Below, piece after piece: positions 43,482-52,091 of a stretch of 64,000 bases of DNA. The position numbers and the translations under genes were made by a program. Positions within the stretch are counted from its first letter, which is position 1. Every line of letters begins with the position of its first letter. Source of the DNA: Bacteroides intestinalis (GTDB lineage: Bacteria > Bacteroidota > Bacteroidia > Bacteroidales > Bacteroidaceae); contig NZ_CABJDN010000001.1 of NCBI RefSeq assembly GCF_902364365.1, positions 124,001 through 188,000 of the forward strand, written 5' to 3'. The notes beneath the pieces are model-generated. The model did not search any database and was not told the DNA's origin. It saw only the letters and a list, made by a program, of their open reading frames with translations.

Positions 43482-44567
43482 ATGAACAACCTTCAATCCA
43501 TTGTATCCCATTTTAATACGAAGGGTACAGTTAATGAAATCCAGCCTTTAGGCAGCGGGCTGATTAACGACACGTATAAAGTGACTACTCTTGAAGCAGA
43601 TGCCCCCAACTATGTATTGCAACGTGTTAACCATGCTATTTTCCAGAATGTGGAGATGTTGCAGGCGAACATTGAAGCCGTAACCCGGCATATCCGCAAA
43701 AAGCTTGTGGAACAAGGTGCGGATGATATAGATCGTAAAGTGCTTTCTTTTATTCCTGCCGATACCGGAAAAACGTATTGGTACGATGGTGAAAACTATT
43801 GGCGTATCATGACATTCATTCCTAATGCAAAGACTTATGAGACGGTGGATGCAGAATATTCTTATTATGCCGGTGTAGCTTTTGGTAATTTCCAGGCAAT
43901 GCTTGCGGATATTCCTGATGAACTGGGAGAGACTATTCCTGATTTTCACAATATGGAGTTCCGTCTGAAGCAACTTCGTGATGCGGTGGCTGCGGATGCG
44001 GTTGGCCGGGTGAAAGAAGTGCAGTACTATCTGGATGAGATAGAGAAACGTGCTGAGGAGATGTGCAAAGGTGAACGTTTGTATCGCGAAGGCAAATTGC
44101 CCAAGCGTGTATGTCATTGCGATACGAAAGTGAATAATATGATGTTTGATGAAGAAGGTAAGGTGCTCTGCGTCATTGATCTTGATACAGTGATGCCTAA
44201 TTTTATCTTCTCTGATTTCGGCGATTTCCTTCGTTCTGCTGCCAATACAGGTGCCGAGGATGATGAGAATCTGGATAACGTGAATTTCAATATGGAGATA
44301 TTCAAGGCGTTTGCAAAAGGTTACCTGGAATCAGCGAAGGTCTTTCTGCTTCCGATAGAGGTTGAGAACCTGCCGTATGCGGCTGCATTATTCCCCTATA
44401 TGCAATGTGTTCGTTTCCTGGCGGATTATATTAATGGTGATACTTATTATAAGACTAAATATCCTGAACATAACCTTGTACGTACAAAAGCGCAATTCAA
44501 ACTGTTGCAGAGTGTGGAAGAACATACACCGGAAATGAAGGAGTTTATAAAGGAGTCATTAGTATAA
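43482..44567 (+). CDS. APH-fold sugar kinase, N-acetylhexosamine 1-kinase-like
   Basis: The protein has 361 residues with no signal peptide. The N-terminal lobe has the nucleotide loop LGSGLINDTYKV; the catalytic loop is VCHCDTKVNNMMFD with Asp214 (HxDxxxxN: His212, Asn219) and the metal loop is CVIDLDTVMPNFIFSDFGDFLR with Asp233. This DTKxNN...IDLDTVMP pairing resembles NahK, the Bifidobacterium N-acetylhexosamine 1-kinase that phosphorylates GalNAc and GlcNAc. In the cytoplasm it could prime GalNAc released from chondroitin or dermatan. It is divergent from the HTCS gene, so the link with the locus is by position. Substrate specificity is inferred. Confidence 0.8.
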   Translation: MNNLQSIVSHFNTKGTVNEIQPLGSGLINDTYKVTTLEADAPNYVLQRVNHAIFQNVEMLQANIEAVTRHIRKKLVEQGADDIDRKVLSFIPADTGKTYWYDGENYWRIMTFIPNAKTYETVDAEYSYYAGVAFGNFQAMLADIPDELGETIPDFHNMEFRLKQLRDAVAADAVGRVKEVQYYLDEIEKRAEEMCKGERLYREGKLPKRVCHCDTKVNNMMFDEEGKVLCVIDLDTVMPNFIFSDFGDFLRSAANTGAEDDENLDNVNFNMEIFKAFAKGYLESAKVFLLPIEVENLPYAAALFPYMQCVRFLADYINGDTYYKTKYPEHNLVRTKAQFKLLQSVEEHTPEMKEFIKESLV

Positions 44568-44590
44568 AGTATGTTCATAACGGAATAATA

Positions 44591-44858
44591 ATGAGCTAAA
44601 TGATAATTTATCGGGCTGAATTTTAAGCCTGAAAGGCTTGCATTATATAGCGTAGGGCATCGCCCTACGTAATATACATCCCCATTTTTGAGCCCTGAAA
44701 GGGCGAGATAAAGCGTGTATGCTTGATTGCGCCCTTTCAGGGCTTAAATAGAGATATACATAATCACGTAGGGCGTTGCCCTACGCTATGTAATTTCAGG
44801 CTTTCAGCCTTATAAAATCCGCGTTCGTCCGCCTTGTCCGCGTATCAATTTAGCTCAT
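44591..44858. repeat. Composite palindromic element, MITE-like
   Basis: This fills most of the 328-nt gap 44568-44895. The ends are inverted copies of ATGAGCTAAAT-GATA (44591-44605; complement at 44843-44858). Inside, two long arms (from about 44625 and ending about 44811) are near-complementary: each contains a GCCTGAAAGGC-like or GGCTTTCAGCC-like hairpin, a CGTAGGGC-GCCCTACG hairpin and an AGCCCTGAAAGGGC hairpin. There is no transposase frame and no clear target-site duplication. It looks like a non-autonomous mobile or REP-like element; it could also end transcription of the kinase gene. Confidence 0.8.
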
Positions 44859-44895
44859 AACCGTATAGAAATGAATTGTTTAATGTAATCAAAAT

Positions 44896-45651
44896 ATGAA
44901 CAAAAGAACCTTTGCATGCTTGGTCTTGAAATCAACAGCCCTGTTAATAGCTCTGCTCTGTTTTTATCCCTTGTCTGCAACTAACCCCCAAAAGAAAGAA
45001 ATGAAAGAGTTGAATGTAAAAAAAGTAAGTCTGGCTAATGTGGCAGTAGAGAATATCCCTGCTTTGTTGGATAAAGAAAAGGTGGCTTTTCAGTCGATTA
45101 ATACGGTGAATTGGATAGCATTCCCTTATCAGCCGGAGGTGCAGTTCCGTATAGCTCACACGGATGATGCAATTTTGGTTCATTACAAAGTAAAAGAAGC
45201 CAGTGTGCGTGCTGTAGCTGCCGGAGATAACGGTGCAGTATGGGAAGATGCTTGCGTAGAGTTTTTCTCTATCCCAGCAGGAGATGGAATTTATTATAAT
45301 GTAGAATGTAACTGCGTTGGGACTCTCCTGATCGGTGCCGGTGCCGGACGTGAAAACCGTGAGCATGCCCCGCAAGAAGTGATGGACAAAGTGCAGCGCT
45401 GGTCTTCTTTGGGACGCCAGTCTTTTGAAGAACGTGTGGGAGAGTGTAACTGGGAACTGGCATTGGTCATCCCGTATTCTGCTTTTTTCAAGCATCAAAT
45501 CACCAATCTTGACGGAAAGACAGTTCGTGCCAATTTCTACAAATGCGGTGATAAGCTACAAACGCCTCACTTCCTTTCTTGGAATCCTATTGGTCTGGAA
45601 AAGCCCAATTTCCACTGTCCCGAATTCTTCGGTACATTGAGCTTTGAGTAA
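44896..45651 (+). CDS. CBM9-like carbohydrate-binding protein
   Basis: The protein has 251 residues with a signal peptide (LLIALLCFYPLSATNP). The mature part follows the CBM9-like beta-sandwich pattern found in many Bacteroidetes proteins: VNWIAFPYQPEVQFRIAHTDDAILVHYKV, then VWEDACVEFFSIPAGDGIYYNVECNCVGTLL, NWELALVIPYSAFF, RANFYKCGDKLQTPHFLSWNPI and FHCPEFFGTLSFE. The family binds sugar reducing ends or unknown glycans; no catalytic groups are evident. It follows the kinase gene across the palindromic element and abuts the convergent endonuclease gene end to end. It may belong to the glycosaminoglycan locus, which is inference. Confidence 0.8.
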   Translation: MNKRTFACLVLKSTALLIALLCFYPLSATNPQKKEMKELNVKKVSLANVAVENIPALLDKEKVAFQSINTVNWIAFPYQPEVQFRIAHTDDAILVHYKVKEASVRAVAAGDNGAVWEDACVEFFSIPAGDGIYYNVECNCVGTLLIGAGAGRENREHAPQEVMDKVQRWSSLGRQSFEERVGECNWELALVIPYSAFFKHQITNLDGKTVRANFYKCGDKLQTPHFLSWNPIGLEKPNFHCPEFFGTLSFE

Positions 45652-46503
45652 TTATTTCCAGTCTTTCAAATTGTAACTTGCTTCTACCGCCCTTTCTATA
45701 TCATCGGGAAGGGCGGGGAAGAAGTCTATCCCTGTGATCCGCTCCACTTCGTCCACAGTGTTTACATAAGAGTCCAGCGGATTGTCCCCTTCATTATTTT
45801 TATAGATAAAGCCGATAGCTTTCGGTTTCTTGTGCAGAGAAAGTATCACCTTAAAGAAAGCATCCGGTACAGCTACTTTATGTTCACCTATGGTCTGTGG
45901 CTTCCGGTCATAGAAGATAGGACCGGCTACAATGTAAAGGCAACTGTCTTTTTTCACCCACTTACGGCATTTCTGTTCCAGCTCGTTCCAGTCGCCACGG
46001 TTTAGATTATGGTGCTGGGGGCAGATGTTAGTCATGTAGAAGCTCTCTATCATGGCTTCACGGTTCCATTTGTTATCACCTGCCGGACAAAGATGCCCAC
46101 GATCCCAGCCACTACCTTTATAGTCTTGTGTAGTGACTGCTTTGCTTTTGGGCAGGTCGGGGTCGGGACGGAAGTTATTGATCCGCTCGGTATTTTCTTT
46201 TAAACGTTCGGGAGTCAGTTTCCAGGCTACCCAGTTGGCAATGCGGGTATTGGAGTTATAAGATACGAGGTATCCGGTGCGTTGCAGAAGTATTTCGGGG
46301 GTGCCGGGGGCAGTGGTTTGCTTGATGTATATATCAGAATTCAGTGGGAGATTCTGAATGATGGTTTCAGTCTGTTCAGAGGCGGCAGTCTTTTCTTTAG
46401 AGCTCGTTGTCTGATAAGCGGTAGCAATGCCACATATGATCAGGATAATCAGGAGCACCACTTGTTTCTTGCTATTCGTTTGTTTCTTCTTCTTTTTTCT
46501 CAT
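45652..46503 (-). CDS. DNA/RNA non-specific endonuclease (NUC1-type)
   Basis: The protein has 283 residues from the ATG at 46503; that start puts MRKKKKKQ before a hydrophobic stretch (VVLLIILIICGIATAY), a signal anchor or signal peptide, while an upstream ATG at 46536 adds an unlikely tail. The active site WDRGHLCPAGDNKW has the DRGH motif (catalytic His137) and the metal-binding Asn is in MTNICPQHHNLNRGDWNELE. It should cut DNA and RNA with Mg2+ outside the cytoplasm, perhaps for nutrient scavenging. It lies downstream of the lpxA-like gene beyond a terminator, so it is probably transcribed separately. Confidence 0.9.
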   Translation of the reverse strand: MRKKKKKQTNSKKQVVLLIILIICGIATAYQTTSSKEKTAASEQTETIIQNLPLNSDIYIKQTTAPGTPEILLQRTGYLVSYNSNTRIANWVAWKLTPERLKENTERINNFRPDPDLPKSKAVTTQDYKGSGWDRGHLCPAGDNKWNREAMIESFYMTNICPQHHNLNRGDWNELEQKCRKWVKKDSCLYIVAGPIFYDRKPQTIGEHKVAVPDAFFKVILSLHKKPKAIGFIYKNNEGDNPLDSYVNTVDEVERITGIDFFPALPDDIERAVEASYNLKDWK

Positions 46504-46534
46504 AATTGAATGGGTAAGGTGGTGCAAAGATAAC

Positions 46535-46566
46535 AAAAAAGGCGGACGAGTAAACCCGACCGCCTT
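46535..46566 (-). terminator. Rho-independent terminator after the lpxA-like gene
   Basis: On the minus strand AAGGCGG and CCGCCTT form a 7-bp stem, extended by GGGTTTACTC pairing in the loop, followed by a run of T. It lies 20 nt after the lpxA-like stop and ends the efflux-lpxA operon. Confidence 0.88.
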
Positions 46567-46585
46567 CTGAATAAGGAGTATTCCT

Positions 46586-47353
46586 TTATTTTACAATGCC
46601 TTTAGACTCTCGCACAAAGTTGATGATATTGTGTATCTCGTCACTCATCGGCACCTGGTCTTCAATCTTTTGCAAAGCATCGTGTATGCTGAAGTTACCT
46701 TGGTAAATCAGACGGTAAGCATTTACGATATGGCGTAGAATGCGTTCGGAAACCTGATGCTTATGTTGCAGTACAACAGCATTAATACCATGATAACCTG
46801 CCGGGTTACCATTCATGATAACATACGGTGGAACGTCTTTTGCTATGCGGCATCCTGACTGGATCAATACCCAGCTTCCGATGTGGCATTGTTGTTGCAA
46901 AATGACGTTACTACTCAGAATGGTGCAGTCACTGATACGACAATCACCGGCTACGATAGTCTTAAGTCCCAGTACGCAGTGGTTACCTACTTGCACGTCA
47001 TGACAAAGGTGTACACCATCCATCAGGAAATTTTCATTTCCGATACGTGTAGCATCTCCTTCATGTGTAGCACGGCTCACAACTACATTTTCGCGAATGT
47101 CGTTCTGGTCGCCGATGATCAGCAGACTCTTCTCGCCCGTATAATGGAAATCCTGCGGAACGGTACCGAGTACGGCGCCATGATGCACTTTGTTCTTTTG
47201 CCCCAAGCGTGTGCCGTCGAGGATACGTGCACCGGACATGATAATACAGTCATCTCCAATCTCTACATCGCCTTCGATATATGCAAAAGGCTGAACCGTT
47301 ACATTCTTGCCGAGCTTTGCGGCAGGATCTACAAATGCTAATGGACTTATCAT
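46586..47353 (-). CDS. lpxA: LpxA-family acyl-ACP--UDP-GlcNAc O-acyltransferase
   Basis: The protein has 255 residues with hexapeptide repeats of a left-handed beta-helix (ISPLAFVDPAAKLGKNVTV, YIEGDVEIGDDCIIM) and a helical C-terminus. The catalytic His of E. coli LpxA (His125) corresponds to His118 in MDGVHLCHDVQVGN, with His115 also kept. Two usual features differ: the TIxRGT block reads VVSRATHEGD, and the HQF site (E. coli His144) reads QQQ (Gln153). It would add the 3-O-acyl chain in lipid A synthesis. Bacteroides usually carry lpxA next to lpxC-fabZ, so this copy may be a diverged second member. It is the last gene of an RND efflux operon, 19 nt after the TolC-like gene. Confidence 0.75.
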   Translation of the reverse strand: MISPLAFVDPAAKLGKNVTVQPFAYIEGDVEIGDDCIIMSGARILDGTRLGQKNKVHHGAVLGTVPQDFHYTGEKSLLIIGDQNDIRENVVVSRATHEGDATRIGNENFLMDGVHLCHDVQVGNHCVLGLKTIVAGDCRISDCTILSSNVILQQQCHIGSWVLIQSGCRIAKDVPPYVIMNGNPAGYHGINAVVLQHKHQVSERILRHIVNAYRLIYQGNFSIHDALQKIEDQVPMSDEIHNIINFVRESKGIVK

Positions 47354-47372
47354 AGTAATTAGTTTTTAGTTA

Positions 47373-48761
47373 TTACTTTCTGCCTCCTCCGAGCGCCTGG
47401 TACAGGCTGATAACAGCTTGCATGCGGTCGAAAGTGTCGGATACCTCGGAGGTTTGTGCACTGAGGTAAGATTGCTCAGCAGACAGAACTTCCAGATACG
47501 TTGACGTGCCTAAGTTAAACAATTCTTTTGTATCTTCCGCAGCTTTGCGGGCAGAATTTACCTGAATCTCGCGAGAAATGGCCTTTTCGGAGGTCATTTG
47601 GTATTGATACAAGGCATTGCTCACTTCATTTCCAGCTTTCAGCAAAGTGGTCTGGAACTGGATTTTGGATTGTTCTTCCTGTGCTTTGGCCTGTTTCAGA
47701 CGGGCGATATTAGCACCGCGATAGAACAACGGTTGTGTCAACGATCCTATAGCAGAAGCCAGTAGCTTGCTCGGATTTACAATTGCAGAACCTGCACTGT
47801 TGGTCCATCCTGCCGAACCGCTCAACGTAATCTGCGGATAGAAAGCTGCACGTGCGCTGTTGGTATTGTAATAACTTGCGGCAAGAGACATCTCGGCAGC
47901 CTTTACATCAGGACGGTTGGACAACAGTTGCAAAGGAATGCCGGCAGAGAATTCTGTTGGTAATTGTTGGCCTTCCAGTACACCACGTTCTATTTCCTGT
48001 GCCGGCTGATTCAGCATCAGGCAAAGAGCGTTTTCTGTTTCGCGAATGCTTTGACGCATGCTGGGCAGAGATGCCAATACCTGTGCGTAAGCTGCACGGG
48101 TTTGTTCTACTCCGGCAGAAGTAGTATTGTATATACCCGCATCCTTCATAGCCTCTACAGTTTCCACATTCTTTTTCAGGATATCGGCTGTGGATTCTGT
48201 AATCTGCAACTGGCGGTCGAGCATCAATAATGTGTAGTACATATTGGCCACATTGGCGATTACCTGAGTTTGCACGGCTTGTTCATAGAACTGTGTCTGT
48301 TTCAGAGATACCTGTGCGCCACGTTTCGGGTTCAGTATCTGGCCGAACAGATCAATCTGCCAGCTTGCTGTGACAGGAAGCGAATAAGTTTGTGTTGCTT
48401 TTCCCTTATCCCAGCTGCTTACGGTTCCTTGCGGAGACAGTGCAAGCGTGGGAGCATAAGCCAGGCGTGCAGACATAAGTGCAGCTTCTGCCTTCTTCAC
48501 GTTCAGAGCGGCGCTGCGTAAATCAGGATTATTAGCAAGTGCTTGTTCGATGAGTGCTTGCAACTGAGGGTCGGTAAACACTTCCCTCCAAGGCAGGTTG
48601 CCGAAGTTTGCAGTATCCGCAGCCAGTGTATCGTTCACGATTGTCGTGTCGCGATACAGCCCGGCAGCCGTAATATCTTCGGGTCTGTCGTATGATTTGT
48701 AGATGTGGCAACTACTTAAAAGAGTAGTTGCACACATCAAAGTTATAATTTGTTTCTTCAT
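47373..48761 (-). CDS. TolC/OprM-type outer-membrane efflux lipoprotein
   Basis: The protein has 462 residues with lipobox LLSSC (Cys18) and two OEP repeats with long helices (about 75-250 and 285-460: ALANNPDLRSAALNVKKAEAAL, NRPDVKAAEMSLAASYYNTNSARAAFYPQITLSGSAGW). The NRPDVKAAE block is typical of NodT/OprM-like channels. It should form the trimeric outer-membrane duct for the RND pump encoded just upstream; the gap to that gene is 27 nt. It precedes the lpxA-like gene in the same operon. Substrate of the pump is unknown. Confidence 0.93.
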   Translation of the reverse strand: MKKQIITLMCATTLLSSCHIYKSYDRPEDITAAGLYRDTTIVNDTLAADTANFGNLPWREVFTDPQLQALIEQALANNPDLRSAALNVKKAEAALMSARLAYAPTLALSPQGTVSSWDKGKATQTYSLPVTASWQIDLFGQILNPKRGAQVSLKQTQFYEQAVQTQVIANVANMYYTLLMLDRQLQITESTADILKKNVETVEAMKDAGIYNTTSAGVEQTRAAYAQVLASLPSMRQSIRETENALCLMLNQPAQEIERGVLEGQQLPTEFSAGIPLQLLSNRPDVKAAEMSLAASYYNTNSARAAFYPQITLSGSAGWTNSAGSAIVNPSKLLASAIGSLTQPLFYRGANIARLKQAKAQEEQSKIQFQTTLLKAGNEVSNALYQYQMTSEKAISREIQVNSARKAAEDTKELFNLGTSTYLEVLSAEQSYLSAQTSEVSDTFDRMQAVISLYQALGGGRK

Positions 48762-48788
48762 AATGATAAAAGTATTTATACCTAATAC

Positions 48789-51700
48789 TTATTTAGTGTA
48801 TTGCTCAATTTCAGGTTCTGCATCAGAATTATCCACATCAGTCCATTCCATCGGTTTAATCTTCTCTTGCAGATATTGGAATGCAACGAACAGGGCCGGT
48901 ACAATAAATATCTGCAGAATCATACCGATTAACATACCACCGATGGCAGAGGTACCCAGCGTACGGTTACCATTAGCACCTGCACCGGATGCCATCATCA
49001 ACGGAATCAAACCGACGATCATGGCCAGTGATGTCATCAAGATAGGACGCAGACGGGCTGCGGCACCCAGTACGGCTGCCCATGTTATACTCATACCCAT
49101 CTTACGACGGTCGAGGGCAAACTCAATAATCAAGATGGCATTCTTAGCCAACAGACCCATCAACATGATCAATGCAATCTGCATATAAATGTCGTTAGAC
49201 ATAGACCCCATTATCATCTTCAGAATAGAGATATTACCGATGGCACTCATACCGTTGACGAACAGGAAGCTACCCAACAGACCGAACGGAATAGACAACA
49301 GTACGGCAAGCGGCAGGATGTAACTTTCATACTGTGCACTCAGCAACAGGTAAACGAATACGAAGCAGAGAACGAAAATCAATCCCGTGGTACTACCACT
49401 GGTTTCAGCCTCTTCACGTGCCATACCTCCCAATTCGTAAGCGAAACCGGCAGGCAGGTTCTCTTTGGCAACCTCAGAGATAGCCGCCAGTGCCTGACCG
49501 GAAGTATAACCGGAAGCAGGAGCAACCATCACCTTCATAGAAGTATACAGGTTGAAACGGCTGATAATGTCGGGGCCGTATACCTTCTTGATGGAAACGA
49601 ACTGAGTGATCGGGGCCATTTCATCACCGTTGCGCACCTTGATGCTGGATAATGATTCCAGATTCTTGGTGGCTTCGGGTTCTGCCTGAACCATTACACG
49701 GTACATCTTACCGAAACTGTTGAAGTTAGAGGCATACAGACCGCCGAAATATCCCTGCATAGTGCTGAGGATGTCACTCGGACTGATACCTGCCTTCTTA
49801 CAGGCGGCAGCGTCGATGTCCAGCATATATTGCGGGAAGCTCGGATTGAAAGTCGTCTTTGCCGAGTTGATTTCCGGGCGTGCTTCCAATGCCGCATTAT
49901 AAGATTTCACTACATCGAAGAAGTGGTTCAGGTCACCACCGGTCTTATCCTGCATGTTCAATTCGATGTCACTGGATGCAGAGTAACCCGAAATCATAGG
50001 AGGAGCGAAGAACAGTACCTGCGCTTCCTTGATAATCTTTTGTGCACGCATAAAGAGCGTGATGTATACGATGTTTGAATTCTGCATTGTGGAACGTTCG
50101 TCCCAGTTTTTCAGCTTGATGATGATAGAGCCGTAAGAAGGTCCCTGTCCGCCGATGAAGCTATAACCCGAAATCACTGTACGGGATGCAACGGCAGGCT
50201 CGGCAGCTACAAGGCTGTCCACGCGGTGCAGCACCTCTTGTGCGCGTTCCTGTGAAGTACCCGGAGGCAGAGTTACTACACCCATGATGGTACCTGTATC
50301 TTCGTTAGGCACCATACCCGTCGGAGTGATCTTCATGAAGAAAATCAGTAATACGATGGAACCGGCTACAAGACCAAAACTCAACCATTTCTTCTGGATG
50401 AAGAACAATACATTCTTCTTGTATTTCTTCAGCAGCTTGTCGTAAGCCACATTGAAGCCTGTATGGAAGCGGCTGATGAAGGTCGATTTCTTTTCGCCAT
50501 GTTCTTCGTGCGGTTTCAGGAAGATGGCACACAATGCCGGGCTCAACGTCAAAGCGTTCAATGCGGAGAAACCGATAGCGATAGCCATCGTCAGACCGAA
50601 CTGCCGGTAGAATATACCTGCCGTACCACCCATGAAACTTACAGGGATGAATACAGACATCATGACCAGCGTAATAGAAACGATGGCACCACCCAATTCA
50701 CTCATGGCGTCGATGGAAGCGGCACGGGCAGATTTATACCCCTGGTCCAACTTCGCATGGACACCTTCGACGACGACGATGGCGTCGTCGACCACTATCG
50801 CAATGGCAAGCACCATGGCCGAAAGGGTCAGCAAGTTGATACTGAAGCCGATTAGTTTCAGTACGAAGAACGTTGCAATCAATGCTACCGGAATAGCGAT
50901 GGCGGGAATCAGTGTAGAACGGAAATCCTGCAAGAAGACATATACCACGATGAACACAAGGATAAAGGCCTCAATCAATGTCTTGATTACCTCATGGATA
51001 GAGGCGAACAAGAAGTCGTTGGCACTCTGTGCGATATTGATATGCAAGCCCGAAGGCAGTTTATCGGAATAGTCATTCAACAATGCTTCCAAGTCGCTGA
51101 TGGTTTGTGTAGCATTACTTCCGGCCATCTGGAACACGATACAGCTGACAGCTTTGTGACCGTTTACGGTATTATTGAAACTATAGGTCAGACGTCCCAG
51201 CTCGATTTCAGCGATATCCTTCAGACGGAGTACCTCTCCGTTTTCCATTGCTTTGATAACGATGTTCTCAAACTCTTCCGACTGTTGCAGACGTCCTTTA
51301 TATCGTATTGTATATTGGAATGTCTGGTTACCACGTTCACCAAACTGTCCGGGGGCAGCCTCGATATTCTGTTCTGCCAAAGCTGCTGCTACGTCATTAG
51401 GTATCAGTTTATACTGGGCCATCACGTCAGGCTTCAGCCAGATACGCATGGAGTAGTCAGTACCCAATACCATCGCATCACCTACACCGGCAACACGTTT
51501 TACTTCAGGAATAAGGTTGATGTTGGCATAGTTTTCCAGGAACTCGATGTTGTATTGGTCCGTCTCATCATAAATAGAGAATACCATCAACATGGAAGTC
51601 TGTCTCTTTTGTGTCGTCACACCTACCTTGGTTACTTCGGCGGGCAGCAGACCTTGTGCCATAGATACACGGTTCTGTACGTTTACGGCAGCCATATCCG

Positions 51701-52001
51701 GGTTGGTGCCCTGCTTGAAGTAAACGGAAATATCGGCAGAACCACTGTTGGTGGCATTGGAAGTCATGTACATCATGTTCTCCACACCGTTGATCTGGTC
51801 TTCCAGCGGTGCAATGACGGAGTTCAACACCGTTTGGGCATTGGCACCCGTGTAGGTGGCGCGCACCGATACGGTTGGCGGTGCAATGTCCGGGTATTGG
51901 GTGATAGGCAAGGTTGCCAGACCAATAAGACCCAGGATTACTATCAGTACGGAGATTACCGTAGATAGTACCGGACGATTAATAAATCTATCTAATTTCA
52001 T
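48789..52001 (-). CDS. RND multidrug efflux permease (HAE1/AcrB family)
   Basis: The protein has 1070 residues with the RND plan: helix 1 (FINRPVLSTVISVLIVILGL), two large periplasmic loops (about 30-335 and 560-870), and helix groups. The proton-relay residues are present: Asp405-Asp406 in VVDDAIVVVEGVH and Lys953 in LLAKNAILIIE. MFQGTTP-like and G-rich loops (GYSFIGGQGPSYGSIII) are also seen. It should export lipophilic compounds driven by proton motive force in a complex with the periplasmic adaptor and outer-membrane channel encoded next to it. A palindromic repeat lies between it and the adaptor gene. Confidence 0.96.
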   Translation of the reverse strand: MKLDRFINRPVLSTVISVLIVILGLIGLATLPITQYPDIAPPTVSVRATYTGANAQTVLNSVIAPLEDQINGVENMMYMTSNATNSGSADISVYFKQGTNPDMAAVNVQNRVSMAQGLLPAEVTKVGVTTQKRQTSMLMVFSIYDETDQYNIEFLENYANINLIPEVKRVAGVGDAMVLGTDYSMRIWLKPDVMAQYKLIPNDVAAALAEQNIEAAPGQFGERGNQTFQYTIRYKGRLQQSEEFENIVIKAMENGEVLRLKDIAEIELGRLTYSFNNTVNGHKAVSCIVFQMAGSNATQTISDLEALLNDYSDKLPSGLHINIAQSANDFLFASIHEVIKTLIEAFILVFIVVYVFLQDFRSTLIPAIAIPVALIATFFVLKLIGFSINLLTLSAMVLAIAIVVDDAIVVVEGVHAKLDQGYKSARAASIDAMSELGGAIVSITLVMMSVFIPVSFMGGTAGIFYRQFGLTMAIAIGFSALNALTLSPALCAIFLKPHEEHGEKKSTFISRFHTGFNVAYDKLLKKYKKNVLFFIQKKWLSFGLVAGSIVLLIFFMKITPTGMVPNEDTGTIMGVVTLPPGTSQERAQEVLHRVDSLVAAEPAVASRTVISGYSFIGGQGPSYGSIIIKLKNWDERSTMQNSNIVYITLFMRAQKIIKEAQVLFFAPPMISGYSASSDIELNMQDKTGGDLNHFFDVVKSYNAALEARPEINSAKTTFNPSFPQYMLDIDAAACKKAGISPSDILSTMQGYFGGLYASNFNSFGKMYRVMVQAEPEATKNLESLSSIKVRNGDEMAPITQFVSIKKVYGPDIISRFNLYTSMKVMVAPASGYTSGQALAAISEVAKENLPAGFAYELGGMAREEAETSGSTTGLIFVLCFVFVYLLLSAQYESYILPLAVLLSIPFGLLGSFLFVNGMSAIGNISILKMIMGSMSNDIYMQIALIMLMGLLAKNAILIIEFALDRRKMGMSITWAAVLGAAARLRPILMTSLAMIVGLIPLMMASGAGANGNRTLGTSAIGGMLIGMILQIFIVPALFVAFQYLQEKIKPMEWTDVDNSDAEPEIEQYTK

Positions 52002-52018
52002 GTTATTTAGTGATTAGG

Positions 52019-52083
52019 GGTTAGTGATTAGTGATAAGTACCTGCGGTATAATGGCGCAGCCGCTTATCACTGATCACTAACC
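52019..52083. repeat. Heptad-based palindrome inside the efflux operon
   Basis: Arms 52019-52038 and 52064-52083 are complementary in 19 of 20 positions and are built from 7-bp units (TTTAGTG, ATTAGGG, GTTAGTG, ATTAGTG from 52006). It fills the 90-nt gap between the adaptor and pump genes. A second element of the same kind lies at 56532-56609. In the mRNA it would form a stable hairpin just upstream of the pump start, and might affect processing or translation. Confidence 0.85.
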
Positions 52084-52091
52084 GTTAAACG

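Noticed and set aside
44591..44858. Complete insertion sequence
   Set aside because: No transposase frame inside and no clear target-site duplication.
50994..51968. Long open frame on the plus strand opposite the RND pump gene
   Set aside because: It lies fully inside a well-supported conserved gene on the other strand, and its translation shows no family pattern.
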